Positions 36,401 through 48,807 of a DNA stretch of 64,000 nt are shown here, piece after piece. Source of the DNA: Blastomussa wellsi (lineage: Eukaryota > Cnidaria > Anthozoa > Scleractinia > Plerogyridae); the NCBI GenBank assembly GCA_947652115.1, contig OX393570.1, positions 16,879,918 through 16,943,917 on the forward strand, read 5' to 3'. Both the position numbers and the translations under genes were made by a program. Each line of letters starts with the position of its first letter. The stretch's first letter is position 1. Under the pieces are notes generated by a model, which worked only from the letters and a program-made list of their open reading frames with translations, was not told the DNA's origin and made no database searches.

Positions 36401-37848
36401 CCAGGGCGCGAAATAGATACAAAAAGAATCAAAGGAGAAAACAAAATGAAAACAAGCGGAGCTCGATAGAATGAGACTGTGTGTCTTCTTAGACTCCCGC
36501 TGTTCAAATTAAAATTCGGTTTCATTATTCAGTTGAGCTTCTTGTTTGAGAAGTTCTGTGTTGAGTCATAAGCAATTAGAATGCCATATCTTTTTCGCTG
36601 CTATTTCAAATTTTCATAACCTTTGTAAGCGAAATTTTAAATCGAATTTTGAATTGGAAGTTTTTATGAAAATTATAACGCCTGAACGCTATAAAAATAT
36701 AAATGCCGACCGAGCCACACGAGGACGTTAGACATTCGAGAATCAAATTTGAGACAATCTCAAAAGCTGTAATTGTTGATATTACACTTTTTCTTCATGT
36801 GTGGTCGAAAAATATAATGATAGTGGCATCCAGAAAAACATCACAATAATAATTCTCGTTCGTCTTTATTACTTAAATATGTTAACTGAGCAATTTTTTG
36901 CGGTGAGGGACATTAATTAACTAAAGAAAATGGTGATGAGAGGTGCAGACATTGTAGAGACACTATAGAAGATGCTAAAATTGCAAATAAAAAGATGTTG
37001 TTTTGATATCAAATGAATTCATTCTGAGAACAAAGGAAAGATGTTTCTGGAATTAAATCTAACAGAGGAGTTGTCAACTCTGAGAAGGCTTGTTTCGGGA
37101 GAAACGCAAAATTCTTTGAAGATTTTGCCAGGAATCGGGAGACTCGGGAAGCTTTCGAAGAAACGTGAAGTAATAAAGTTAATATTTCGGGAAGTTTGAG
37201 ATTTTTTCGGGGATTTTTTTGGGACGTCTTTCCTTTTCACATTGTACTGCTCGAACAATGTTTGTTAGAGCTGTCTCCATCCGTAATTTAATTAAGTGAA
37301 ATTAATGCCCCAATGCATGACTAGCACTCTTTCTCTTTATCACTATTAAGGGGCTATCCGCCTTAGAAACGACCACTTAATTGGGATCAAAATTTCGATT
37401 ACCTTTAAACTCAAAACGAGGTTGATAGATGATAGAAGAAAACAGGTTTCTTTTCGTTTTTTCAACTGGTTATAGTCGAGATTTTGAGGCAAATGTCACG
37501 GATACCCGAAACCCACAAAACGACTCGTTAACAAAGTCGAAATCATCCCTGTTTTAGTTAACTGCTGCCGGACGTATATTTAACGGAGAAAAATGATAAT
37601 TACACCAGTAATAGACACACAATAATACTTTTTAAAAATGGTAAAATAAAGTCAGAGTATTCAAAGTTACAAAACTTACAGCCATTGTTCACGTCATTTG
37701 TTAGAGGCGTGTTAAGTGGTATAGCAAAAAGCAAAATATCTCAAAATTCTGAGTATCTCTTACATTTTTTCCGAAAAGTGTAAGGATAGTTTTTTGCAAC
37801 TATGAAATAATATTTAGTGGCACTTGAGAATTCGAATGTTTAGCTACC
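33459..37848. other. Gene-free stretch upstream of the intact GPCR
   Basis: Only short frames without recognisable domains. A (TA)n run is present at 35330-35352. The GPCR promoter on the minus strand should be in the left part, but no element is identified. Confidence 0.5.
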
Positions 37849-38718
37849 TTGATATTTTGCTTGCCATTATTATTCAATGTGCTGATTCAAATAGAAAAGT
37901 TTGGACAGAAATTATTTAGTGGAATTTCTTGTAATTTAGAAAACGTATATATAATTAAATTTCCACTAGGCAATTTTTTTAATATTGGCAGTCAAAGTAC
38001 AGAACCAAGGGAGCTTTTAAATAACGACATAAAAATGGCAGGTCACCGACTTAGTTTTAAAGATAACTGGCAAAAACTGAAACATATATTAATAAATGTG
38101 TGTGTTCCAAACAAGACCGAAGACCAAAACGTTTGTCTAAACAATCTTCTAACAACGTTGAGAGAAGAAAATCTTGACTTTGAGGAAAAAATAATAATGG
38201 GAGGTGACTTTAATTTCCCTTTGAATCCAGCCGGCTTATGACAAAAAAGGAGGCTCACCTCACCAACGAAAATCAGTGATAGCTTGTATTGAAAGCTTAG
38301 AAAATTAACTCGATCATGTAGATATATGGAGAATTAAAAACCCCAATATAAATAGCTCAACATGGAGTCAGAAATCACCTCGCGTCTTTTGTCACATTCA
38401 TTATTGGCCAATCTCAAATAACTTCTACGTGAAAACAACTGATTAATGATTTTCATTGATTTTTAAAAGGCTTTTGACAGCCTGGAATGGATCTTACTTT
38501 TGAAATGACTCGAAGCTTTTAATTTCGACAAGGACTTTATTCACTGGGTTGAAACGTTCCATAAAAACATCCAGAGCTGTACGGTGTTCGGCAAGGAGAT
38601 CCACTTTCTCCTTACCTTTTTAGTTGTAGCTGTTTAAACTCTGACAATTGCTATTCGCCATAATAAAGACATCAAAGGAATAGATATTGGTAATAAGGAA
38701 ACAAAACTCTTGCAATAC

Positions 38719-38880
38719 GACATTTCGGGTCTTCGATCCAGCTCTCTCAATGCAACTCCACTTAAGCCAATCTGGTAATCGAGGCGCAATAATTGGCATG
38801 GTGCATTCTTGCCAAATATAAAATCGCAATCCAAAGAGAACAAGAACAACATTTTTTCATCGTGGTAGCACTTTAAAGAA
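38719..38880 (-). repeat. Dispersed repeat copy inserted in the LINE, shared with 48460-48690
   Basis: The reverse complement shares ordered blocks with 48460-48690: CTTTAAAGTG, ACGATGAAAA, GTTCTTGTTCTCTTT, TTTGGCAAGAATGCA, CATGCCAATTA, GCGCCTCGATT, GTTGCATT and AGAGAGCT-GATCGA. Non-coding. It interrupts the LINE immediately after the Tyr codon of the expected YADD box. The right boundary is unclear (to about 39050). Confidence 0.75.
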
Positions 38881-39947
38881 AAGAAGTTTATTGAAAGGTT
38901 AGATAGTATTAAAAAACTCATTAACATCATTTTGGTGTTCATGAGGGCTATGCGTGGTTCAATGCTGCATGTTACCATCCTCATTAAGAGATTATTCTTC
39001 TCTAACCAGACGGCAGTCTCCTTCGCGCGGTACGGCACAATCGTGTCAACCGATAACTGACGACGATCCCTCGGGACAAAAGGGCTGGACTTGTCTCGAG
39101 GGTTGCCCGGAGGATGGTTACAGGTAGAATTGAACCACGCATTATCAATTTATGGCAAAGTGACGATTATAAAATCGTTTTTAATCCCGAAGTTTGTTTA
39201 TGTATGCTCGCTTTTGTCTACCCCTAAAGAACTGATAAAGCAGTTAGATCAATTACTATTCAAATTTCTATGGAAAGTAACAGACAGAGTAACCCGTTTA
39301 TCGACAATAAATGAATATTAATGATAGTAATGCAACGTGAAAGCGATACTTTGAATACCAATTAAAATCCTTTGGGTTTTTGCCTTTTTAAAGGAAAACT
39401 TAGCTTTACATAATAACGCAGATTTAAGCTGTGCAACAAAATTAAAGTCGATTACATGTTATTTTTATTACTATTAATATTACAACTGAAAGGAAATGAA
39501 TTAACAGGGAAAAGGAGGACATAGGGGGTCAGTTTTTCATTTGGTGAATTATCGTTTCCACTTCAATATAGGAGTCTATAGTTTCAAGTACATCAAATAA
39601 CTTTTTAACGCGAAAAGCATTTCGTATGGCATTAATTCAAGATTCCTTTGTATAAAAATGATCGGAAGTAGTGGAACGCATATTATAGGAAAAGACACTA
39701 GAAATTCGAGAAAACAGATTCAAAATAGTTCTAAGTTAAGAACGTCATCTTCGTTTGTAGCATACATGAGGTTGCAAACGGTTCATAATACAAGAATTGT
39801 ACTGGTAATATGTTTGCTTTAACGAAAAACGGTATCGCATGGTCCTTTCTTTCAGCAAAATATATCAGCCGCAATACACGCTTGTAAAGGACAAGAATTT
39901 GGTCAAGGAAGGTTGTACATGAATTACCCCAACATATCGGACCGTAA

Positions 39948-40103
39948 GGCCCGGTTCAGACGACGATCTTTTCATGAGCCGAATCTAATTCCTTGAATTA
40001 AGTACATGAAAAGATCGGCGTCTTAATCAATTTGGAACGGCTAATTCAATTTCAAATTCGAATGGAGTTCGGCTCATGAAAAGATCGGCGTCTGAACCGG
40101 GCC
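39948..40103. mobile_element. MITE with long inverted termini, nested in the LINE
   Basis: Ends GGCCCGGTTCAGACG and CGTCTGAACCGGGCC are perfect inverted repeats extending imperfectly inward (GATCTTTTCATGAGCCGAA / TTCGGCTCATGAAAAGATC). TAA flanks both ends, compatible with a 3-bp target duplication of the PIF/Harbinger type. It lies between the thumb and C-terminal fragments of the LINE. Confidence 0.8.
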
Positions 40104-41032
40104 TAAGTTACGTAAGATACGATTAGTGACTCAAGTAGGATAATCCTACCTCACTCTGTAGCACTTGAATGATATGTTAAAGCATTTCACAAAATCGGTT
40201 TTAAAACTGAGGACTCATCTACTTTATGTGAGGCTGAACCAGAAACTACGTATCACTTGTTTGTCAGTGTCTTGATGTGAGGCAGTTTTTGTACCTTTCA
40301 TCAAATCAAATAATTCACCTTACCTTGCAAAACGTCTTATTTGGAGTATCTACAAAACAATATACTCTTCACTCAATTTGCTAAATCATTTTATTATTAT
40401 TGAAAAATTGTTTCTATGGGACTGTAGAAGAAACAAGATTCAAGGTTATCAGAACAAAATTAATAACAAATGCGAAACTGAAAGTAAAATAAGTAAGAAG
40501 GAATTTTTGTATTCTTAACTCTTTTACGAATTTGGCGATTATCTACCTTGATTATATTCGGCCCTCATCGTTGTTGCTCGTCTAGTTTTAACTCCAGCAC
40601 TTATTAAAAAAATGTTATGAAATTAGGCGCCAGGGTAAATTGTAATTTTTAAATATGTATTTTTGTAAACAGGTGTTTGTAAATTTAGCATTTATAGTAT
40701 GAGTAGTATTTATAATATCACATGTAAATTTACAATTTATAATAGTAATTCTTGTTAGTATATAATCATAGTTTGTTATGTTGTATGTGAATCATCTTTT
40801 GTCACCGTCGCGGTGTTGCCATGATAACTTCTATGACGTCATAAACATTTATAAAGTATTGCACAATAACAGAGCTCTAAATATATTCATACTTTGCCCG
40901 AATGGTCTTATAAGAACTTTTATGTAATCCTGGATGGTTTAACAAGCACTTCAGCAGTGGAAAACTCTTTCGAGCCACACTTCCGCCTTTCCTGTGTTAC
41001 GTCAGCCAGTTTTTTTTTTTGTTATTATGGTA

Positions 41033-41111
41033 GTAATAATAATAGCAATAATAATAATAATAATAATCATAATAATAATAATAATAATCATAATAATAAT
41101 AATAATAATAA
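41033..41111. repeat. (AAT)n microsatellite, 3' tail of a minus-strand LINE
   Basis: Imperfect AAT/AATCAT repeats directly abut GTCTTTATTGC on the right; on the minus strand this reads as GCAATAAAGACATT followed by (ATT)n, the usual simple-repeat tail of CR1/L2-like LINEs. Confidence 0.85.
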
Positions 41112-41560
41112 ATGTCTTTATTGCTAATTTGATAAAAATACATATCTAATGTTACAGGATAAAAAGATTACAAATTCAGCTAATTTACAATAGGTGAAAA
41201 ACTAGTCTGACATATAATATCATAAAAGGTTGTAGTTAAAAATTAATCTATTCAGTTCGGTGTTTATCTTGGGCCTTTGGCAGCCTTTGCGTCCAAGGTT
41301 TTAGGTTACATTGTTCTTTTCTTGCGGTAAGCATACCTTCGATCAGATGGTGGTTATCACGGTGTTTAACTTTATTAAAAATTGCTTTATCTTATTTTTG
41401 CAGTAATGTTCTAATATTTAGCTGTGTAGATATAAAGCGCCACTTAAAGCATCTGTCTAGAAATTGCTGAAGGGCATTAATTTCCGCATCAGAGGCACGA
41501 TAAAGAGATAGTCCGTAGGTTATGTTAGGGAGAACAATACTAATATATAGATTTAGCCAA
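41112..41560 (-). mobile_element. CR1/L2-like LINE, C-terminal fragment and 3' UTR
   Basis: On the minus strand: IVLPNITYGLSLYRASD, AEINALQQFLDRCFKWRF, STQLNIRTLLQK, a stop, then DKAIFNKVKHRD and MLTARKEQC. This is the C-terminal tail of a non-LTR reverse transcriptase ORF, with at least one internal stop. The (ATT)n tail follows at 41111-41033. Confidence 0.75.
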
Positions 41561-42208
41561 GCCTAAAAGCGGAGCTCCGTATTTTTGCTGGTTCGTAATA
41601 ATTTAACCGGTGCCAATGAAATCTACATTTTTGGAAACATTATTCTATATATAGGGAATGTGCGAAAAATATTGGCCGACCGACCCAAGACAGTGAAGTA
41701 TTAGCCTTTTAAAGCTGGGTTGGTGTGGTTTTGAAAAACTGAGATGGGCCACCTTAATCCCAAACGCCTATAGATGCATGTCTGAAGGGTATATTGGGTT
41801 AAATTTGCTGGAAACTCACCTTCTTTTTCTAAAACGTAACGCTGCGTGTGTGTTCGAGAGGCGTTAAGTCTGTACTAGTGATGTCTGAAGATAAATTTAA
41901 CATTGTTTCTTAATTGAGCTAGGATTGGCACCTGTCAACTTTGTAAAGTTTACAGAGTTCGTCTCAGGTTGTTAGCAAACAGAAACGTGTCTAGCGATAA
42001 TGGAGTAGGCTGGTAATTTTGACGTGCTAAAACAGCTGTGAGCAGGCTTTACAAGTAAAGGTTTATTCCCTTTTTTATATAATTTCTCGCCATTAGGAGT
42101 TACGTTTAAAATTGAAATTGCGTTATTTTCTCACAGTGCATGGTCTCCAGTGATTTGGGTCTTCGTACCTTTGTCTCTTGATCTTTTTATTAGAGACGCT
42201 AAGTTTTA
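41561..42208. other. No gene seen; probably older LINE-derived sequence
   Basis: No readable frame. It may be the decayed 5' continuation of the minus-strand LINE to the left. Confidence 0.35.
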
Positions 42209-42571
42209 TTACCTTATTATAAGAAATTAACAATGCATGTAATTAACGCGAATTTAAAAAATTCGCGTTAATTTCCGTCAGAGTCCGTTGACACATCTTA
42301 ATTTAAAATGTCCTTCGATTCGTCAGTATACCGATCGTCTTCTCCGAGGGGACAAGTCACATCTTCAACTTTCTTGCGCAAAATATCTATCGCATTTTTG
42401 GCATCCCATTTCATGCCTTAGTTTGTATGGCTACCTTGTTGGAAATACACGGAAATTCGCGTTAATTAAACGTATGTAAACATAACTTTTCGAAAATTCG
42501 CGTTAATTTTATAACGCGTAAATTTTGTTCGCGTTGTTAACATGCTTCGTTGTATTCCTATAATAAGGTAA
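42209..42571. mobile_element. MITE with about 40-bp imperfect terminal inverted repeats
   Basis: The left TTACCTTATTATA and the right TATAATAAGGTAA pair, and the similarity continues inward (ATGCATGTAATTAACGCG / GCGTTGTTAACATGC). AATTCGCGTTAATT occurs three times inside (near 42259, 42452 and 42494). No coding potential. Confidence 0.7.
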
Positions 42572-45500
42572 CATTAAAATCAGGCTGAACTTCAGAAAAA
42601 AATCAATATGTACAAAGGTGGGCGGCAGGAAACGTCTGTCTCCATGGCTTCAACATTTACTCGAAAGATTCTATTCGTCAAACCACTTTATCCTTTAGTT
42701 TTCTCTGTCTAATTTTTTAATGGTTTTTTGTTGTTGTCGTTGTTGTTCAATCAAGTGACCATTTCGGAACCCGATTTCACTCAAACAGACAAGGAATCAT
42801 TTATCCCCACTATTATCCCCACTAACTAATACTGACGCCAAATTGTCCAAATATCATATTTTGGCTGTCGATTTCACATCTATGACGTTGAGAACCATAT
42901 GGAAACGTGACAGTTTTTTAAGGTACTCACAGCTGTGTTTGAAAAGTAGTATTCGTACCCAATCCCTTACTCGATCCGATGTGAAGGTTATCATTATTTG
43001 TATTAATAATAATATATGAAACGTGAAGCCGATAAATAAATAAAGTTGATTAAATTAAACAAGATGAAACACAATTAAATAAAAATCGAAAGCAAATATA
43101 AAGGAACTAGACTGTACTCCTGCAGTCAAAGAAGTGGTAAAGACCAACGTCGAGTTTTGTCCGTCACATGAATAAAGAACAAAGAAACAGAAACCTTTGG
43201 TTTGCTGAAGTGTGTGAGTGTCCTTATGGCAGATGACATTCAAAGAAAAGTTGTGAGGTCCTCGTACTCATAAAAGAAAACATCGAAAACACAGAAAAAC
43301 TCAGAACAGGGACAACAAGTGCGTAATAACTAGAAAGAAAATAGACGGCATGAACTATTTACAATAGACGTTCATGGATTGAAGCGCGAAATCGTAATTT
43401 AGAAATATTTAAATTTTCGGTCGAGTCCTTTTTGGCAAGTTTATGGACTTAGCAGAAGGCGATACAAGCATAAGGTTGAATGGCTATTTTAAAGCCGATA
43501 AATGAAGGTGTTTTTTTCTCGCTGAAAGAAAGTACCAAAACATCTAGGATAATTATTTGCATTTTTAGGCGATATTTTTTAGTAGTGAAGAATTACGTTA
43601 ATGGAGCGGTTTATTTTTTTTCCTGTACAAATTAAATGTAGAAACTGTTGACAGTTACTCGAGTTTCACAATGTTTTAAACTGAAAAGCAGTATACTGCG
43701 CTGCGGCACTTTATCTTAAGCTCTGCATTACGACATTCGGGCCTCTCAGGGAACTAATCAAAATGGTTATTCCTTTCATTTTCCACCGATGCCCAGCAGT
43801 ACTCATTTTTAAATATTTTTTACTCTTCAATAGCCAATACTTTTCCAAGGTTTTTAGTTCACCGTTGTTCTTTGTCGAGGTCAAGGTGCAATTGCTCGCG
43901 GCTTTTCTTACTATTTAGTCATGACTATCCAGCAATTAATACTATTATTTTAAAGAAACGTCATTCACCGCTATTCTAACTACATGGAGATAAACGAAGT
44001 TACCTTGCATCCTTGCATTTAGCAGCGGCATCGGCGTCTAGAAGAGTACAGCTTTTGTAAGTAGCATGCAAGGCTCGGCCGCGATTTGACTTGGGTATTT
44101 TATCATCCATGTAAAATGTGGGACAGCTTTATCAAACATAAAGAAACTGATTATACGCGATTAAAAGAAAAAGCATTATTTCACCTCGTGCTTGTATCGC
44201 AGAACAAAAGACTTCGTTTGATAAGGTTTCAGGATGTTAGGATCGACAAAACTTTTGTTTTGATAAAAGAGAAGCCTTAGTGTTAGATAAACAGTGATAT
44301 TTTTCATAACTGGTGCACCCACTCGATCTTGCACAGATGCCTTGAAAAGGTTTAGAACATAATAGAATCGGTATTGCCTTGCATTTAGTGAGATTCCTTT
44401 TAGGAACTGACTTACTACAGACTGTACTAAGTATATTTATTAAAACTATATACCTGGGTGGATTTTCGTAAATGTTTTAACAAGAGCCAAATGCACTTTT
44501 ATTCAAACCTGCTTCCATTCAGGGTTGTGCACAAAAGGTGTCCTATAATTAAAAATATTGATTTCTCCAACTGAAATGTATATTCCACTTTATGAAATCA
44601 AAAGGTTCCAACAGCAATCGTATAAATCACTGAATAGTTCATCTGCGTAATACTACTCAGTAATCTAAAAAGCTATCACACTCGATTGTGTTTGTTCTTC
44701 CGCTACGAAGTATTTTAAGCATCCTTATGTCGGCGTTCAATGAGATAAGGGAAAGAGACTCTATAAAATGTGATCCGAATCCGAATACAGCAATTATCTA
44801 CATAATGTGATTCAAACCGATAAGGAAAACACATTTAATATGCAGTGGGGCGAATTACAGGGAATCACGTTTATTATGTGAAAGCGTACCAACGTAAAGA
44901 ACTCATTTGCTGATGGAATGATCTATTCTCGATTTAGAGCCACGTTGACTACCTTTGCAGTATCTATTTTACTGCCAAGTTCAAATTTAACTGAAATCCA
45001 AACATACGAAAGAGAGAAGTCAAGAGGAAATTGCCCACGGCATTCTTTTCTTTTAAAGTAATGTACAGTGTATAAAGTTATAAAATTTTTTCCAGCCTGC
45101 TAAACATTTGAGGCGACAGATTTGGTTAAACTTCTACCGTAAAGCGGCTTGGAAAATGCGTTCATTTCCTTTTATTTTATTACGTGCGTTTGCCGACAAT
45201 GAATGTATTTATTTTTCGGCAAAGTTGTAAAAGATCATCATAATAAAGAGTTTTACACAGTGAAAAATCGTGATGTGAATTTGCAAGTAGTATCTTCAAA
45301 ACGAAATATAATCATGCCTTATAAAGCGTGCCGGATTCTATAGTCCTTACATTATTGGTTCTCATTTTATAAATAAAGGCTTCAGCAGAACAATAATGGA
45401 CCTATATTAAGGTGTGCGCATTGAAATATTGGTTACTCGTAAACTGAATCATTAATTTGCTATCGCTGCTGCTGTTTTTGCTTTTCACTCTTGCTGCTGT

Positions 45501-46388
45501 TGTTATCATAATTGCTTTTTTAGTTTTAACTGTACATTGTTAATTACTTTTTTGTTTGCTTGTTCCTTTTCGTTTCGTCGGATGCACGAAACGTGAATTA
45601 GTTTTGTTGTTGTTGTAACTTGTAGTTGTTGTTGTTGTTGTTGCTGCTGCTTTGTTTTGTTTTGTTTTTTTGTATTGGCTTCACATAATCTGCCTGATTT
45701 CCGTAAAGTGTGTTCCTTATCGACAATGAAATTACTGATGAGTTAAAAGCCTCCCAAAACTGTAAGTGCTGTCCATGCGTTATGTAACCTCTCGATTGCC
45801 TTTTACGTAAGGGAAGGAAACGCATGGCCTCTTTTACATCGCTAATGAAATTATATTATCACACTACATGACGCATGCACTTACAAACGTTTGATTTTGC
45901 ACTGTAATTCACGAGCAAAAAGTCAAGTGTCACGGATTCTGTTAGGATTGAATACAACCAGATATAAAGGTTAACTGATATCACATAAAATCTTCTCGGC
46001 TAGTTTGCAATTTATATCACCTTCCATATGCACCTTTTTGAGAACATAAGCAAGAATATCATGTATCTAATACATGTCGCTTACGTTTGTTGGTTTAAAT
46101 TACCATCACATGTCAGATTGCCAATGCTTCCTTTTTCGACATCCAAGAAAGATAACTTTGTTGAAACGCCGGGTTATTTTATTTTCATATTTTATCACTT
46201 TGTTTCATTTATTTCATTTTTTTAAAGTTTATCTAGTTATTTTATTTTCCCTACCTCAGTTTTATGTCGTTGTATTTTGCTTCAATTCGTTTTTGCGTTA
46301 TATCGCATTTTATTTCGTATAGTGTTATACAAGCGATTAAGCCGATGTTCACAGTCAGATTTATCGTAAGAGTTTATCGTTCAGTGCA
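42572..46388. other. Gene-free stretch
   Basis: No recognisable gene. It contains a (GTT)n/(GCT)n microsatellite at 45600-45668. Confidence 0.5.
45600..45668. repeat. (GTT)n / (GCT)n microsatellite
   Basis: Imperfect GTT and GCT triplets followed by GTTTT pentamers. Confidence 0.85.
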
Positions 46389-48017
46389 CAGGGTTCGCAC
46401 TCACCTTGAAAGTCCTCGAAATTCATTGTATCTCAGAATAAAAATCCAAGGCCTTAAGGGCCCATTACAGTATTTCGTTGCTAAGTTACGCGGTTGCTGC
46501 TGAAGTGAAATTTCATTTCCACTATTTTTTCAGGGCCTTTCTGCGTAGCGGCAAAATTTACAATCACAGCCGAAACCTGTTAACCATTGAAAGCAATATT
46601 TGTAAACGTACAATGTAGATAGATTCAGGTGTTTGTCACACAAAATGTTTGCAAAATAAACGAAAATAACATGTACCGTTGACGCGATATATTTTTTTTG
46701 AGAGAAGTGATGCACCGAGTAAAAAACTGCGAACATACGGAACTACCGTACGCGTGTTTTGAAAGTTTCTCTTTCAACTCAGTACAGAAGCCTGTGTAAA
46801 CCATGGTAAAGAGTTAATTAAAGCAAATTTTCACTAGAGCTGCCGAACAAAGTACAAACAATTAAACTGTAGTAGTATTTATTTCCATTTGTTTGTCGGC
46901 GAGCGAAAGCAAGAAAAAATTGTCAGTGTCAATTGAAAAACTGATTCGTAGTAACTAGAATTAGGCCACTTAGCTGCCGAAAATTGCTCACCGAAACAGC
47001 TGAACTAATTCGTTCTGCAGGTAACAACAGTTCAAAGGAATAAAAAAGTTCAACAATTCATATATTAATTCAACCGAGCGAACTATCAAGCACCGAAAAA
47101 CTGACTACGTCGTTTACGCCTGTTTCTCAAAATTACAAACTGGTTATGATGAAACTCATTTTCATACTTATTTTACATTTGTAATAGCCTGCAGATGTTA
47201 GCTGAAGTAAAAAAAAAACATTGTTAAAGCTATGCGAAAGCAAGCAAGATTCAAGTAAAAGTTTACTAAATGAATAGGTTTTTGAAGCGTACGTGAGCAG
47301 CGAGGATGATGACTTCAGCCAACAAAACATGATGACGTTCAGCCTCCGGTGCAGACGAGATTTTGTAGTTTTTCTCGCAAGGAAAAAGTGCAGCTTCTGC
47401 TTTTTGCAGTAGATCGAAAGAAAATGCCTTTTCCTAGAAACGTAAGAATGCATTTTTGGAAAATCAAGACAACAAAAAAATGGTACACAAAAATGTATTT
47501 ATCAGACCACATTTTTTTGTCATTATGTTTAAAGCTTTTTGCTAATCAAAAACGCATGCTAACGATTGTTAAGATCAATGTATAATTTGACCTGAATCTG
47601 CAACCTGGGAATAAAACCGTGTCTTGCGTAAGACGCAGTTTTCTGTTTTGGGTCACGTGACATAGGGCGTGTCCTGATGACGTCATCAACCGGCTCTCAC
47701 TCACACTCAAAGTCTACTGTCTAAATTTAGTTAGTTAAAAGCAGTGCTGTCAAGTTACAGCTGACTACATTTCCCTAGCAACGGCCCAAAAAGATACTGT
47801 AATGGGCCCTTAAAAGTCCTTGAAAATTGCAGTCAGTACTGGAAAGTCCTTGAAATTTGTAGCTAATTTCAATCAACCTGGACCTGTCCGGTTGGCACAC
47901 TCGCTACAATGAGCAGCTGAGTAACGCTAGATTTTGCAGTGCGTCGAGTCCTTGAAAAATAGAAAATGTGTCTTTGAAAATCCTTAAATTTTTAGTCCAA
48001 AAAAGGTACGAACCCTG
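46389..48017. mobile_element. Non-autonomous hAT-like DNA transposon, 1.63 kb
   Basis: Termini CAGGGTTCGCAC and GTACGAACCCTG are inverted repeats with the CAGGG end typical of many hAT elements. A subterminal inverted pair AAGGGCCCATTACAGTAT (left, about 46455-46472) / ATACTGTAATGGGCCCTT (right, about 47796-47813) confirms both ends. AGTGCA immediately flanks both termini; extended, AGTGCACA occurs on both sides, fitting an 8-bp target duplication with a CA lost at the left. No transposase frame is present. Confidence 0.75.
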
Positions 48018-48459
48018 AGTGCACAATATTGAATACAAACGGCGTCTTACGGTACTTACACGGGCTATTTCCAATCTAGTTGACCGATAGCTTAGGGGAC
48101 GAGTTCAATGGTTCTACCGAAGCGGTGAAGATATCCTGAAGTATTTTTGAGATAGTTCGCAGCTCTATAATTTCATTGGATCTTGATAGGCAAGCACGCA
48201 GTTCTATTGTTTTAGGGCTAGGATCCATTGTTACTGTTGTTTGTTTATCATTTTTTTCAGCCAATACTGTGTGACCTTGTAAAGAGCTGTGTACCGCCCC
48301 GTATTTTTTCTTGGAAGCGGGAGAGTGATTTTGCGTGCCGGTATTCAGCTGTGAAGTCAAAAGGTGTAAGAATATTATAGCTATACTACGTTCAAGCAGG
48401 TGGGTGTAAGCAATTAAACAAATAAATGCACGTAATGCGTGCAAGAATTATTTAGGACT

Positions 48460-48690
48460 GGCCTTTAAAGTGGTACTACGATGAAAATGCTGTTCTTGTT
48501 CTCTTTCGATTCCGATTTTGTTTGGCAAGAATGCATCATGCCAATTACTGCGCCTCGATTTTCGAAATAAGTCCATTTTTTTGAACGACGAATTCTTGTT
48601 TAAACTGTCCGCCATTACCAGATTCGACTTCAGTCGAGTTGCATTAAGAGAGCTTGATCGAGAGAGAAAATGCTGTCATATACTCACTAG
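48460..48690 (+). repeat. Dispersed repeat, second copy of the element in the 38.7 kb LINE
   Basis: Same ordered blocks as 38719-38880 on the opposite strand. Non-coding; the apparent frame NASCQLLRLD is shared by descent of the DNA, not by protein function. Confidence 0.7.
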
Positions 48691-48807
48691 TTTATTTTTG
48701 CAATGTGTGAACCCAGCTGATTAGTATGCAGCACGAGCTTTTAGAAGCAAGTTGCTGTTCTGCATACCAAATTAGCTGGGTTCACACAGTAAAAAATTAA
48801 ACTAGTG
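48675..48807. repeat. Palindromic repeat
   Basis: CACTAGTTTA and TAAACTAGTG bound arms that share GTGTGAACCCAGCT and ATGCA in inverted order, with a small centre. It overlaps the end of the dispersed repeat at 48460-48690, perhaps as its terminal hairpin. Confidence 0.65.

Larger units (their letters stand above)
37849..40560 (+). mobile_element. Decayed L1-like LINE, endonuclease and RT fragments, interrupted by other repeats
   Basis: Fragments occur in order on the plus strand. The APE-type endonuclease has INVCVPNKTEDQ and the GGDFN box (38200-38214), continuing as DIWRIKNPN and STWSQKSPRVF to about 38443. An RT palm motif A follows (KAFDSLEW, 38467-38490), with the segment between deleted. 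Then GDPLSPY-type sequence and IKGIDIGNKETKLLQY run to 38718, where the YADD box should follow but another repeat begins. The thumb part LSIYGKVTIIKSF, LSTPKELIKQLDQLLFKFLW is at 39140-39300. The C-terminal region has TLCEAEPETTYHLF at about 40216-40260 and a tail to about 40500. Many stops and frameshifts: a dead copy. Confidence 0.8.

Noticed and set aside
37019..37258. 79-codon minus-strand frame rich in Phe/Ser/Pro
   Set aside because: No domain; the DNA has repeated GGGAAG/TTCGGGAA motifs suggesting low-complexity or repeat origin.
38620..39038. Minus-strand frames of 69 and 134 codons
   Set aside because: They run across an inserted non-coding repeat and LINE sequence; similarity to the frame at 48.5 kb is due to the shared DNA repeat.
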